A stretch of DNA of 64,000 nucleotides from Chitinophaga sp. E66 (GCA_019285755.1 CP079103.1:1426001-1490000); one strand, 5' to 3'; numbered from the stretch's first letter, positions 49,496 through 60,657 are shown. Numbers and translations: made by a program. Notes: a model not told the origin generated them from the sequence alone.

Positions 49496-52362
49496 TCAGA
49501 ATTTACGTTGTATATTAATGTAAATATCGTATTGATTTTGGTAACGGTTATCTTCGATTTTCTGGTTGATCCGGTGCCGAAGAGCCCCAGCGTTGTCCGG
49601 TAACGAATGGTTTTCTGGTACCCGGCCGCAATGCTGCGGGTCAGGAGACCTGACAACTGCGGAAACTGTATAAGCCGGCTACGGTCGTCTGGTGAGGTGC
49701 CCAGCCCCGCGATGATGGACAGGTAGTCCTGCCGGCGGTTCATATAATAACGGGTCGTGAGGTTGAAGGAGGTATTGAAGTCGCCTTCGTCGCTGATGAA
49801 ATATCCGCGCAGGTTGACCCAGAAATCACCGAAGGGCTTCGCTATGGACGCTACGCCGGTAATGGCATTGGCGCTATCAGCCTTCAGGTATCGCACGCCC
49901 AGTTCGCCTTCGATTTCCTTTGCGAAAGTCTTGAAAATGGAATAAGATAACCTTATCTCGGGGAAGACGATCTTATTACCATAGGCCACCAATGCATATG
50001 AGTACAAGGATTTGTTATGGGTATAATACATCTCCGCTTCACCCATCAGGCCTGTACCTTCTTCGCGCCCGGCATAGTTGCCACGTACCGCCCAGGAACC
50101 CTTCTTGAAAAAGCGGCGGTATTCCACCGTGGCGATGTTGTAATTGGTGCTGGCATAATCGTAGTTGGAATTCAGGTAATACAGCCCGAACTGGTTCTTC
50201 AGTCCTTTGAAGCCATCAGGGCAGCATAGTCTTTATTATCAGCCGTGGGCCACTTCCTGGCGAGGGAGTCCGCCGCCAGTGCCGCGGCCTCGTAATCCTT
50301 CTTGCCTTCGAGGTTGAGCGCACGCCTTTGCAGGAAGTTCTCGCTCTCCGGGTAGTATTTAAGAGCCTCGTTCGTGTAAATCAGCGCACTGTCGTACGAC
50401 TGCCGCGCATAAAGTATGTTCATGCTGTTCAGTAAGGCCAGCGAATCTTTTTTATCAATGGCCAGCGCCTGCTGGAATACCGGGAACGCACTGTCCGGAC
50501 GGTTGTTCCGCCAGTAGGCCAGCCCTTCAGACACCAGGCCTTCCACATATGCTTTGCGGTACCTGGTGGTAAAGGGATAACGTTCCATCAGCTGCCGGTT
50601 GATGGCATTGGCGTCGGCGTAGTGTTGCATGTCGGTGTAGACGGACGCTTTCTTCAGTAACATTTCTTTATTGTCCGGGTGTGCCTGCAGTGCGCGGTCG
50701 GCATAATAAATAGCGCTGTCGTATTGCTGCCTGGCAGATTCGAGGTTGACCAGGTAGTTGAGGGCTTCCAAATTGCCGGGGTCGTTTTGGAGCACCAGGT
50801 CGAGCTGACCTTTGGCGAGCGTATACTCTTCCGCCTGCATGAATAGCCGGCCGGCGGTGAGGTGCATGTCCGTCACAAAGGTGCTGTAGCGTTCGTTGTC
50901 CGGGAATCGTTGCTGCAGTTCCTGCGCAATGGCGGCGGCTTCGTCGTACCGGCCCGTTTCTGCCAGTACGGAAGACTTTTTCATCATGAAACGCGGATTA
51001 TCGGGATGTGCGGCCAGCGCTTTGTCTAGCACATCGAGCGCGCGGGTATAATCTTTCTGGGTGATGTAGGTGTTGGCTGCCATATCGAGCGCGGCGGTGT
51101 CGGCCGGACTGTCGCGCAATACGCTTTCGAATTCCCCAGCGCCAGGTCGTATTGTTGCTGTGCGAGGTATTCCCGACCGGAGGCGATGCGAAGGGCGATG
51201 TAGCGTTGTTTCTTTTCTGCTGTAGGAGCGCTCCGCAGGATCCTTTCGGCCAGTTGGGCCGCTTCGGTCCATTTACGGTCGTTTTCCAGTACGTCGAGCT
51301 TGAGTGCCAGGAGCCGTTGGTCGTTCGGGCTGCTTTTGAGCCCACGGTTGATCCAGGCCAGGGCTTCGCGGTATGCCCCACGCGACATGCTCAGGCCGAT
51401 AACCTTATCCAGTGCCTCCCTGTTGCCGGGATTCTTTTCGAGGATACCGCTATATAGCATGAAGGGATCGGTATTGGCGTACCAGGCGGCGGCCTCCATA
51501 CGGAGCGTAAGATCCATCCCGCGCGCCTTCGCGTCGCCGGGGTGAAGTTTGAGTATTTGCTGGAGAAGGTTGAGCGCTTCGGGGTAATCGTGCATTTCCT
51601 GCAGCAGCCCCAGTTTACGCATAAGCAGGTCGTAATTGTTAGGGTCGTTGGCCAGTCCTGCGTTGACCTGCTCGATGGCCCGTTGGTAGCTGCCACTGCG
51701 CAGGTACATATTGGTAATGGCGCTGCTGGCCTCGGTATTGCCGGGTTGCATGGCGAGCGCCCGTTCGTAGTGTTGCTCTGCAAGGGCGGGGATGCCGCGC
51801 TGCCGGTAGAAGTGGCCGGCGGTGAGGTAGTGGCCGATGTAGGCTTTGCGGATGGAGGTATCTCCGGGGAATTTCTCCACGAGGTTTTCCGCATAGACGT
51901 TTCCGCCCTGGAAGCGTTGGGTCGCGTCCAGGATAGCCATTTTGCGGAGCATGAATTCCTTGTCGTCCTTGAACTGTGCCAGTGCTGCGTTGGCCTGTTT
52001 TTCGGCTTCCATGTACTGGCGCGTCAGCATTTCGATGTTGATGGCATAGAGGTAGGCATCCCGGTAGTTAGGGCTTTTTCTATGACTTTATGGACATACT
52101 GGCGGGCGCCGGGGTAGTTGCCGGTGAGCATGTAAAGGCGGCCGAGGAGGAGCTCCTGGTCCACGAAATCGGGCCGTACCCGGAGGGCCTGCTGGCTCAG
52201 GGCAATGGCTTCTTTGTATTTGCCGGCGCGGGTGGCCTGTACGGCTTCATTGTACAGTTCGTCCGCATCCTTGTTCTTTTTGGTGTTGAAGATCTGCGCC
52301 TGCGCAAAGGCCGCGCAGAGCAGAAAGCATCCCATCAATAAAAAACAGACCGTTCTTTTCAT
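49496..52362 (-). CDS. TPR protein with C-terminal YaiO-type outer membrane beta-barrel
   Basis: About 955 residues from ATG 52362; signal peptide MKRTVCFLLMGCFLLCAAFAQA. Some 700 residues of TPR repeats (for example DELYNEAVQATRAGKYKEAI, NPNNYDLLMRKLGLLQEMHD, NKEMLLKKASVYTDMQHYAD) are followed by a YaiO-like barrel (about residues 710-955; VEYRRFFKKGSWAVRGNY, TRYYMNRRQDYLSIIAG). Repairing the last shift (near 49565) gives RYQNQYDIYINIQRKF, a proper barrel end with terminal Phe. Frameshifts also near 52065, 51140 and 50215. A TPR plus barrel is the plan of PgaA, BcsC and PelB, so it is the probable polysaccharide export porin. Confidence 0.88.
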
Positions 52363-52388
52363 ATTTGCAGCTTGGATGAATACAATGT

Positions 52389-53883
52389 TTATGCCGTAGT
52401 TACCGCCTTACGGCCAAAGCCCTGACGCTGCATGTTGCCCCAGTTGGATTTCTTGCCGGTAAGGAAGAACCAGTACCCCCTGAGCGCGAAGAACACGATG
52501 AGGGGATGGTAAATAATCGGTTCGAGGAACGCCATCAGCGCCAGCCCGAACACTTCCCGCCAGGAATTATAATAGCGGAGGGTCAGCTGGTCCCAGCAGA
52601 TGGCGAGCGTGGTGATCATCACCGAATATAGGTATACGAACGCCAGCAATATCAGGGCATAGTCCCATTGATGGCGCCGGTGGCGATGAGGTAGATGTAA
52701 TACAATACGCCGGTAAATTCGATGATAGGCGCCAGGAACTCGAACAGGAGGCTGCAGGGCAGCACCACCATGCCCATGAGCTTGTAGCGCGGGTTGAATA
52801 TCATCTTGCGGTGAATGGTGACGATCTCCGCCATCCCGCGGCCCCAGCGGGTGCGCTGGCGGCTGAATACCTTCATGGTGGGCGGGCCTTCCGTCCAGCA
52901 TTGGGTGGTGGGTATGTAACGCACCGCGTACCGCATCTTGTTGTCGATCATATACTGGCACATACGGGTCACTATGTCCATGTCTTCCGCGAAGGATTTA
53001 TGGTCGTATCCGCCCGCCTTGATGGCAATTTCCTTGTCGAACAGCCCCAGGCCGCCCGATACGTTGGGCACGCAATTGATCATGCTCCAACCCATCTTTC
53101 CTAATACGTAGGCGCGGATATACTCCATCTCCTGGAAGCGGGGCAGCAGTTTGCGCGGCGGCCGTACCCTGACGATCACGCCCTGGTCGATCTCGCAATC
53201 ATTGGCCAGCCGGAGGGTAGCCCCTGAAGCAATGACCCGCACGCCTTCTTCCACGATATGAACGAACCCGCATTCCGGGCAGGGCTCGCCGATCTGTTGT
53301 ATTTTCTTATACTCTTCTTCCATGAAGGGCTTGATCAGCCTTAGAAGAGTATCTTTTTCAATGATGCAATCCACGTCCGTACAGAGGAAGTAGTCGTAGG
53401 CCGCCGCGTTGATCCCTGCATTGGAAGCGTCGGCCTTGCTCTTCCGTTTACTTTGTCAATAACCAGCAGCTTATCATAAGCTACGTTGGTGGATTTAAAC
53501 AGGCGTTTGACGGGCTGCGTCTTGATGCGCTCGTTGTATGCGAACTCCACTTCCTCCAGCTCGAATTCGTTGATCAGCTTTTGCAGGGTATCGTCGGTAG
53601 AGCCATCATTTACGATGATCACTTCAAAACGGGAGTAGTTAAGCGTCAGCAGGGATCGGACGTTCTGGATGATGGTCACACCTTCATTATAGGCCGGCGC
53701 GATCACGGATATGCCCGGCGCCAGTTCCGAATTGAGCATGCAGGTGTAATCGGTATTACGGTCTTTCCGCTTGAAACGAAGCACGCCGCGGAACGAGAGT
53801 ATCGCCAGAATAGCATACATGGACAGCATCGCTATGCCATATATGAAAATCGAACCTTCGTAAAAATTCCTGATCAGTTCCAT
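52389..53883 (-). CDS. Processive family-2 glycosyltransferase (GT2), copy B, with Cys-rich insertion
   Basis: About 498 residues from ATG 53883. One N-terminal membrane helix (about 12-35), catalytic GT-A domain and four or five C-terminal helices, as in NodC, hyaluronan synthase and PgaC. Motifs: VNDGSTDD, DVD in CTDVDCII, acceptor-site ED in FAEDMDIVTRM and QRTRW (QxxRW), all typical of processive beta-glycan synthases. Relative to copy A there is an extra segment of about 20 residues after the DVD motif containing CPECGFVH. Frameshifts near 53450 and 52665. It precedes the TPR/YaiO gene by 26 bp. Confidence 0.92.
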
Positions 53884-53912
53884 GGGCTGTCGTTATAATT
53901 GAAAAGCTTGGG

Positions 53913-55345
53913 CTATTTGTTGGAGGCCATTTGGAATCCGCGGCGTTGCATAACGCCCCAGCCCGCTTTCTTTCCTGTCAAAAAGAACCAATATCCGCGG
54001 AGCGAAAAGAATACGATCAGCGGGTGATAAATGAAAAACTCGAAGAACGGCGTCAGGCAAAGCAGCAATACGTCGCGCCAGGAGTTGTAATACCGGAATG
54101 TGATCTGATCATACAGGATGGCCAGTGTGGTGATCATGATCGCATAGCTATATACGAACACCAGCAGGATGATGGCCGTTGGCCAGTTGATGAATCCCAG
54201 GATGCCCATGATCACCATGAATATGATACCGCTGGCTTCTACCAGGGGCGCCAGCAGTTCGAAGAAGAAGTTGTAGGGGAATACCACGAGCCCCATCCGG
54301 CCATACCTTGGTTTCATGAACATCCCGAAGTGGGCATACATGAGCTGCGCCAGCCCGCGCGCCCAGCGGGTGCGTTGGCGGCCGAAGATGCGCAGGGTGG
54401 AGGGTACTTCCGTCCAGCAAAGGGTTTTGGGAATGTAGCGGATGGCGTAATCGATCTTGTTGTCTACCGCGTAACGGCACATACGGGTCATGAGCTCCAT
54501 GTCTTCTCCGAACGAGCTATGGTCGTACCCTCCGCAGCGGATGGCGATCTCCTTGTCGAACAACCCCAGCCCGCCGGAAACGTTGGGCACGCAGTTGAGG
54601 AATGTCCAGCCCATTTTACCCAGAACGAATGCCCGGATGTACTCCACTTCCTGGAAGCGGGGCAACAGCTGCCTGGGGCTTTACGTTTACGACCACGCCC
54701 TGGTCGTAGGTATTGGAATTGGCGGCGCGGAGCGTGGCGCCGGTAGCGATCACCCGTTTGTTCTTTTCCTTCATCACCGGCTTGATCAACTCGATGATGG
54801 TATTTTCATGGAGGATGCAATCCACGTCTGTGCACACGAAATAATCGTACGCCGCGGCGTTGATGCCAGCGTTCACCGCGTCCGCCTTACTTTTCCCGTT
54901 CACTTTGTCGATGATGGTCAGCTTGGCGTAGGCCGGGTCGGTGGATTTGTAGATCCTTTTAACCGGCCGCGTCTGGATCTTGGCATTGTACGCGAACTCC
55001 ACGGGTACAAGGCTGAACTCTTTACCAGCTGATCGATGCTATCGTCCGTACTGCCATCGTTTACCACGATGATCTCATAACGGGCGTATTTGAGCGTGAG
55101 CAGGAGCGCACGTTGAAGATGATGGTCATCCCTTCATTGTATGCCGGGGCGATCACGGAGATGCCGGGTGCGAGGGGAGAGGTGAGGAGTATATCGCCAT
55201 TTTCGTAGCGGTCGGTCATTACCCAGCGGCGCACGGCCAGCAGCGAACAAATGGCGAGCAGCGCGTATGACACGAGCAGGATAAGGCCGTAACTGAATAC
55301 GACATTCTCGAATATATTGCCGGCGATGTCCCAGATCTGCTGCAT
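53913..55345 (-). CDS. Processive family-2 glycosyltransferase (GT2), copy A
   Basis: About 478 residues from ATG 55345 (MQQIWDIAGNIF). Same layout as copy B and clearly its paralogue: N-terminal helix, APAYNEGMTII, DGSTDD, DVD in CTDVDCIL, GEDMELMTRM and QRTRWARG, then GYWFFLTGKKAGWGVMQRRG at the end, nearly identical to the end of copy B. The CPEC insertion is absent. Frameshifts near 55110, 55010 and 54675. Its start overlaps the stop of the HEAT gene (TGATG at 55345-55347) and copy B starts 29 bp after (in transcription order) its end. Confidence 0.92.
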
Positions 55346-56495
55346 CAGAATTTAATTAACGGGTTCATGCAATGTTTGAGGATCAGCTTGTTCTCGGGAG
55401 TAGCGCTGGCCATCAGCTCACCGATCAGGTTGCTGCCGGGTACCTGGTTGTTGATGAGCGACTTGGCGGCGTTTTCCGAAGCTCAAAGTCGGTCGACAGC
55501 ATAAATTCCTGTTTCAGGAACTCGGTATGCCGTCCAGACCCGATGCGCCCGAGGGCTTTCAGTATCTCTATCTGGCAATCCAGGGGTTGGTTATTGTATA
55601 TATAGACCAGTTTATCTTCCGCATCGGCCATTTTCATCTTGCCCAGGCAGTTGATCGCCTCCGCACGGAGGTGGTGATCCTTGGAATCGAGGAGTTTCAG
55701 TACCGCCGGGATGGCCTTGAGCTGGTGGTAATGTATTACCAGTTTAAGGCAGAACGATATCACGCTTTTGTTGGTGGAGTAGGTGATCCACTGTGCAAAG
55801 TTGGGGATGGCGATATTGGACGTGGTAGTGATGATGCGGAATAGTTCCACCTGGTCCCAGGCGAGGAGGGGCTCGGTGGCCAGGTCGAAGAACTTGAAAG
55901 GTTCGTTTTTAGACAGCTTGATATATGCCTGGCGTGCCGCGGCCCGCAGCTCGCGGTTACGGCTGTTGGTGAGCGGGAGGATGATAACGTCGGCCACGCC
56001 GATCTCCATGGCACTGAGCTCGTTAAGGGCCCGGACCTTCCGGTTCCATTTGCGGGACTTCAGCTTCTTGAAGCTGTCTTTATCCAGTTCGAGCAACAGG
56101 TAGAGGGTACGGATCTCTTCGCCCATGGCGCCGCGGACGTTATTGCGGTAATTAATGAGCCGGTCGATGAGCACCTGCCTGCCCCAGCGCGTCCCGAATG
56201 CCGGGAGCTGGAAGGCGGAAGCGGCGGCTTCGGCGGTTTGACCGGGAGTTTCCACGGACTCGGGGTCCTGGGATAATACATTGTCGATAAGCAGATCATC
56301 GATTTGCTCGTTGAGGCGCGCCACTTTCTTATCTCTCCTGAAGCCGCGGAAACGGCGGCGGAGGATGGAAAAGTAAGCTATAAGCGTCATCCCGATGGCC
56401 ACAAACACAAATATGATGGCAATCTGGATGATCAGCGGCGCATAACGGAATTCGAAAAATATACTCTCCAGGAAATCTAATGGGGAGAAATTCAT
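55345..56495 (-). CDS. Membrane-anchored HEAT-repeat protein of the exopolysaccharide operon
   Basis: About 383 residues from ATG 56495 (MNFSPLDFLESIFFEF). One N-terminal membrane helix (about residues 20-43; APLIIQIAIIFVFVAIGMTL) with a basic juxtamembrane segment (RRRFRGFRRDKK), then a cytoplasmic body of HEAT-like helical repeats (for example ELRAAARQAYIKLSK, HLRAEAINCLGKMKMADAED, CQIEILKALGRIGSG). One frameshift near 55480 (A run); repair gives NAAKSLINNQVPGSNLIGEL and the stop that overlaps the GT2-A start. It is likely a scaffold for the synthases; no enzyme motif is seen. Confidence 0.85.
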
Positions 56496-56554
56496 ATTCG
56501 CATTTTTCAGTAGGAAGATGGTTGGGCCGCCCGGCCCTGCTGTAGCGTGAGGAA

Positions 56555-56934
56555 TTAACCGGGCTCGCGGGTGAGCACGCGGCGGATGCGCATGAGCAGC
56601 TCTGCGGGCAGGACAGGTTTCTTCAGGAAGTCGTTGGCGCCTAACTGCAGGCCTTCCTTCACCATGTCTTCATTGCCGGCGTTCGACAATAAGATAACGG
56701 GAATCTGCTTGCCTTCCGGCAAGTTGCGTACGCGGCTCACGATCTCGAAACCGTTCGCATACGGCATCATAATGTCGGTGATAATCAGGTCGAATCCATA
56801 CCGGAACTTTCCAGTATCTCAAATGCCTCTTTGCCGTTCCTGACGTGGTCTACCTGGTAGTCTGCCTTTTGCAGGATTCTTTTAACGATGGTGGACATCA
56901 CTTCGTCGTCCTCGATCAGGAGTATTTTACTCAT
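56555..56934 (-). CDS. Single-domain response regulator (CheY-like)
   Basis: About 127 residues from ATG 56934 (MSKILLIEDDEVMSTIV). Receiver domain only: acidic pair EDD, phospho-acceptor Asp in IITDIMMPY, Ser in ILLSNAG and Lys in FLKKPVLP. One frameshift near 56800 (missing base before GGATTCGAC). First gene of the exopolysaccharide operon, 59 bp upstream of the HEAT gene, and preceded by a good promoter. With no output domain it probably works by protein contact, perhaps with the HEAT protein or a synthase. Confidence 0.9.
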
Positions 56935-57439
56935 ATATTCTTCATTTTTAACCGCTCACTTGCGCAGGGTCCACAGTGTATTCGGATTGTGATTTTAACG
57001 GTATTCTCCAGGATATGGTCAAAAATACGGCCCTTTTACCTTCAAACCAATATTTGTGGAAAGTATTATCTGTAAACCAGTTAGTTGAAATGGCCTCATA
57101 TGGATTGGAATGACAATTGATAAGCCGGCCAGACACGGTATGCACCGGGAAAATGCAAGGCCCCGCAGCAAAACCGGGGAACTTTATCAACAAATCTGAT
57201 GACTGGGTAGTATAATTTCTATAGCTGTTACTTGTGTTGGATTCCTGACTAATAAAGGATTTATTTGTTTTGAGCCCTCCTGAACCGCTTTCCCTTCATC
57301 ATAGAATAAGGCCGGTGATAACGGGCCATCTCTGCTGCCCATGGAAAATATTTCCCTGGCGCGATTTTTTTTTTATTTTGTCCGGCTCATTGATAAGCAA
57401 ATTATTGACAGTACGCTCTTAAATCACAGCAATCAGAAA
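56935..57439. other. Divergent intergenic region between exopolysaccharide operon and cytochrome gene
   Basis: About 505 bp, AT-rich. It contains the minus-strand promoter at 57020-57050 and, on the plus strand, a ten-T run followed by TATTTTG at 57374-57380, one T short of the -7 consensus and possibly a homopolymer error. No gene is visible. Confidence 0.45.
57020..57050 (-). promoter_or_regulatory. Candidate promoter of the exopolysaccharide operon
   Basis: Minus strand: TTG (57050-57048), 20 bp, then TATTTTTG (57027-57020), close to the Bacteroidota sigma-A consensus TTG-N19-TAnnTTTG. The leader to ATG 56934 would be about 80 nt. Confidence 0.55.
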
Positions 57440-60048
57440 ATGATCAAACTTCCTATTGCGCTGCTCTGTTCCGCTTCGGTACTGGTGGGTGCAAAACACT
57501 ATCTCGGTGATAATGAATTCAAATTACCCGATCCCCTGGTTTAACCGTTTCCCGCTTTGCCGGTCCGGATATAACTCCCAGCCCCGCCTGCCTGGCCGTA
57601 GCGCCTAACGGCGATGTTTATGTGGGTATCGATATGATCGGCTCCCTGGGGAAAGATCCCGGCAAAGGCCGCATCCTCCGCCTGACAGACGCCGATAACG
57701 ATGGCAAAATGGACCAGCATACCGAGTTCGCAGTGGTAGACAACCCCGTGGCATCATGGTGCTGGGCAATAAGGTATATGTACTGCATACGACCTTCTCC
57801 GCTGAAACAGGCAAAGCCACCGGCATGTCGCTGGTGCTGTTCGAAGACAAGGACGGCGATGGTAAGGCAGACGGCGCTCCGCAGCCACTCATCGAAAACC
57901 TCAGCAATACCAAATATATCCAGGAACGCGGTACGGATCACGCCACCAACGGCATCCGTATGGGCATCGACGGATGGATCTATATCTCTGTGGGCGACTT
58001 CGGATTCCACAATGCAACCGACCGCTCCGGCAAGAAACTGACCATGCTGGGTGGCGGTATCGTACGCGTACGGCCCGACGGGACGGAGATGGAAATCTTC
58101 ACCCACGGTACCCGCAACGTGTACGACGTGGCCATCGACCCCTACATGAACGTGTTCACCCGTGAAAATACTAACGACGGCGGTGGCTGGAACGTGCGGT
58201 TCTCGCATCATATCCAGTCTGGCGAGTACGGTTACCCTGTACTGTTCCAGAACTTCACCGAAGAGATACTGCCGGCGCTGGTAGACGTTGGCGGCGGTTC
58301 GGGTACGGGCGCGCTCTACCTGTCCGAGCCCAACTGGCCCGCACAATACACCAACGTGCCGATGATGGCCGACTGGGGCAGGAGCATGCTTTATATCCAC
58401 CGGGTAACGACCGACGGTCCTACTTTCACCCAGAAAGAAGAGGAGTTCATGGGCATTCCCCAGATCACCGACCTGGATGTGGATGGTTCTGGCAGGCTGT
58501 ATCTCTCCGCCTGGGATGGCGCGGGATATTCCGGCAGCCCCAATAAAGGCTATGTGATCCGTGCGGTTCCCAAAGACTGGACCTATACCGCATTCCCCGA
58601 CGTTACCAAATCTACCGTGGAAGAACTGGCCGGTTTGCTGAAATCCCCAGCGCTGTGGCCCGCCTGGCTGCTTCGCAGGAGCTGGTTGCCAGGGCAGATA
58701 AACAAGCGGCATCCGCTGCGGCGCTGGCAGTAGCCAACGATGCGCAGGCGCCCCTGTATGCCCGCGTTGCCGGTATCTATACCTACGCACAGGCAGCAGG
58801 CCGCGATGGTATTGCCGGCCTTACAGCCCTCGCTAAAGACGAGGCGGTTCGCGAACATGCGCTGCGTGCCCTGGCCGACCGTAAAGGCCTGGTGGCCGAC
58901 GTTGCCATTGAGCCGTTTGTCGAGGGACTGAAAGACACCAATCCCCGCGTAGCGGCCGCCGCGATCATCGGTCTGGGCCGTCTGGGCCGTCCGGAAGCGG
59001 CTACCGCGTTATTGCAGACGAAAGTGCCCGCCACCTTCGTAGCGCCTCCCAAAGGGAAAGAAGGCCCCACGCCACGCCGAACCCCGGCATCGTACTGCCT
59101 CACCTGGCGGTACAGGCGCTGGTGAACCTCCATGCGGTAGACGCGACGGTGGCCGGGATCAATGGTCCCAATGGCGTACTGGCCCTGTGGGCACTCCGCT
59201 ATATGCACGATATGAAAGCCGTAAACGGACTCATCGCGGCGTATCCGCTGGCTAAAGACCTCAATCAAAAGAACAGGATACTGACTACCCTGGCCCGCCT
59301 TTATAAGAAAGAAGGGGACTATGATGCTTCCTGGTGGTGGGGCACGCGCCCTGATTCCCATGGCCCATACTATAAGGCGGTGTCCTGGGAAGGTTCCGCG
59401 CCTATCGAGAAGTTCCTGAAGAAAGAGGCGCTGAAAGCGCCCGCCCGCAAACAGTTCTTCACCGACCTCGACGAGCGCAACCGCATGGAGATCGCTGCCT
59501 TCGCACCGCCGAAGAAAGTGGAGGCCGTAGCGAAGAACGAACCGAAAGTGGACCTGGAGAAGATCAAGAATAAAAAAGGACAGGTAGGCAAGTCTTCCAT
59601 CGAAGACGTGCTCATCGCCGTGAACAATATCAAGGGCGACGCTGCCAAGGGCAAGGTGCTCTTCACCGCCCAGGGATGCATCGCCTGCCATAGCGTAACC
59701 AAGGGCGAGAAGATGAAAGGCCCTTACATGGGCCAGATCGGTTCTATCATGAACCGTGAGCAGATCGCCGAATCGATCCTGAAGCCGAACGCTTCCATTT
59801 CCCAGGGCTTCGCCACGGTAATGATCACCGCCAAGGGTAATAAGTCCTACATGGGCTTCGTGACGGAAGAAACCGCTTCCAAAGTGGTGCTCCGCGACAT
59901 CGGCGGTAATGTAACCACCCTGAAGACCTCCGACATCGTTTCCCGCAAAGAAATGAAGAACTCCATGATGCCCGCAGGACTGGCCAATGCGCTGTCTTAC
60001 GAAGAGCTGGCGTCGCTGGTGACCTTCCTTTCCCAGCAGAAGAAATAA
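57440..60048 (+). CDS. Propeller/HEAT/cytochrome c protein (PVC-type heme-binding dehydrogenase-like)
   Basis: About 870 residues from ATG 57440; signal peptide-like MIKLPIALLCSASVLVGA. An N-terminal sorbosone-dehydrogenase-type propeller (NGDVYVGIDMIGSLG, ATNGIRMGIDGWIYISVGD, FTHGTRNVYDVAIDP) is followed by HEAT-like repeats (PRVAAAAIIGLGRLGRPEAA) and a C-terminal heme domain with CIACHSV (CxxCH) and a Met-containing segment (NSMMPAG). This order matches the putative membrane-bound dehydrogenase plus heme-binding families best known from Planctomycetes and some Bacteroidota. Four frameshifts (near 57540, 57752, 58660 and 59075). Probably a periplasmic sugar or alcohol oxidoreductase; substrate unknown. 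Confidence 0.88.
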
Positions 60049-60071
60049 CATAACCTACGGGTTAATACCGA

Positions 60072-60103
60072 AGCGCCGCAGCCGGAAGGTTGCGGCGCTT
60101 TTT
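60072..60103 (+). terminator. Rho-independent terminator of the cytochrome c gene
   Basis: 12-bp stem AGCGCCGCAGCC/GGTTGCGGCGCT with a GGAA loop and five T, 24 bp after the stop codon. Confidence 0.93.
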
Positions 60104-60259
60104 ATGCACATAGGGTGAATTCATGCCAAGGTAGCCACCGGGTCAGGGAATAGTGACATTGTAAACTAATATCAGTATTTCTATCACCGGGTGTAAACCT
60201 GATTCAGGACGGGACCAGGCTGCTTGTATGGCAATTTCAGGACGATAAAAAGGGCGTTA

Positions 60260-60336
60260 GGGGCAGACGAGGGGCAGACGAGGGGCAGACGAAGGGCAGA
60301 CGAAGGGCAGACGTGAAGGAGTTATGAAGGAGTTGT
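60260..60336. repeat. 11-bp-period tandem array C (GGGCAGACGA type plus GAAGGAGTTAT)
   Basis: Five 11-bp units, GGGGCAGACGA three times, AGGGCAGACGA and AGGGCAGACGT (60260-60314), then in phase GAAGGAGTTAT and GAAGGAGTTGT (60315-60336). The first family is the reverse complement of array B at 17394-17470. Confidence 0.92.
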
Positions 60337-60657
60337 GAGGCAGTCAAGTAGCTGAAAAGGAGGGAGTTATATGCAAGGTCGGGGCGTTTGAGAAGCTAAA
60401 AGGGTACTAAAGTGATAGAAATTCCCATAAAATGATGCTTATAGACCCGTATGGCGCCTTGGCTAATTGGTGTGCAAATGTCAATTAAAAAATTGATGGA
60501 TGTGGAACGGTTGTTTTCGTCCGGGCGCCCGGTATCAGGAAGCACGATCGTATAAGCGGTCATCAGAAAAGGTCTGATTCCTACCATGAAATGTCGGATT
60601 TTGACAAAAATGGCGTTGGGTAATATCGTAGGTTTGGCCTTAAATGAAGAACCACGC

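Larger units (their letters stand above)
60049..60657. other. Intergenic region with terminator and 11-bp repeat array C
   Basis: About 610 bp. It holds the terminator at 60072-60103, array C at 60260-60336 with looser repeats to about 60360, and a possible promoter box TAGGTTTG at 60629-60636 (perfect TAnnTTTG) 21 bp before ATG 60658; the nearest TTTG upstream (60600) is spaced too far for a standard -33. No gene seen. Confidence 0.5.

Noticed and set aside
57618..57913. Many apparent pseudogenes across the window
   Set aside because: The breaks sit in homopolymers in nearly every gene and repair cleanly, so they are better explained as sequencing error than decay.
57618..60051. Two long minus-strand frames of 390 and 422 residues
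   Set aside because: Antisense of the propeller/cytochrome c gene, which is clear on the plus strand.
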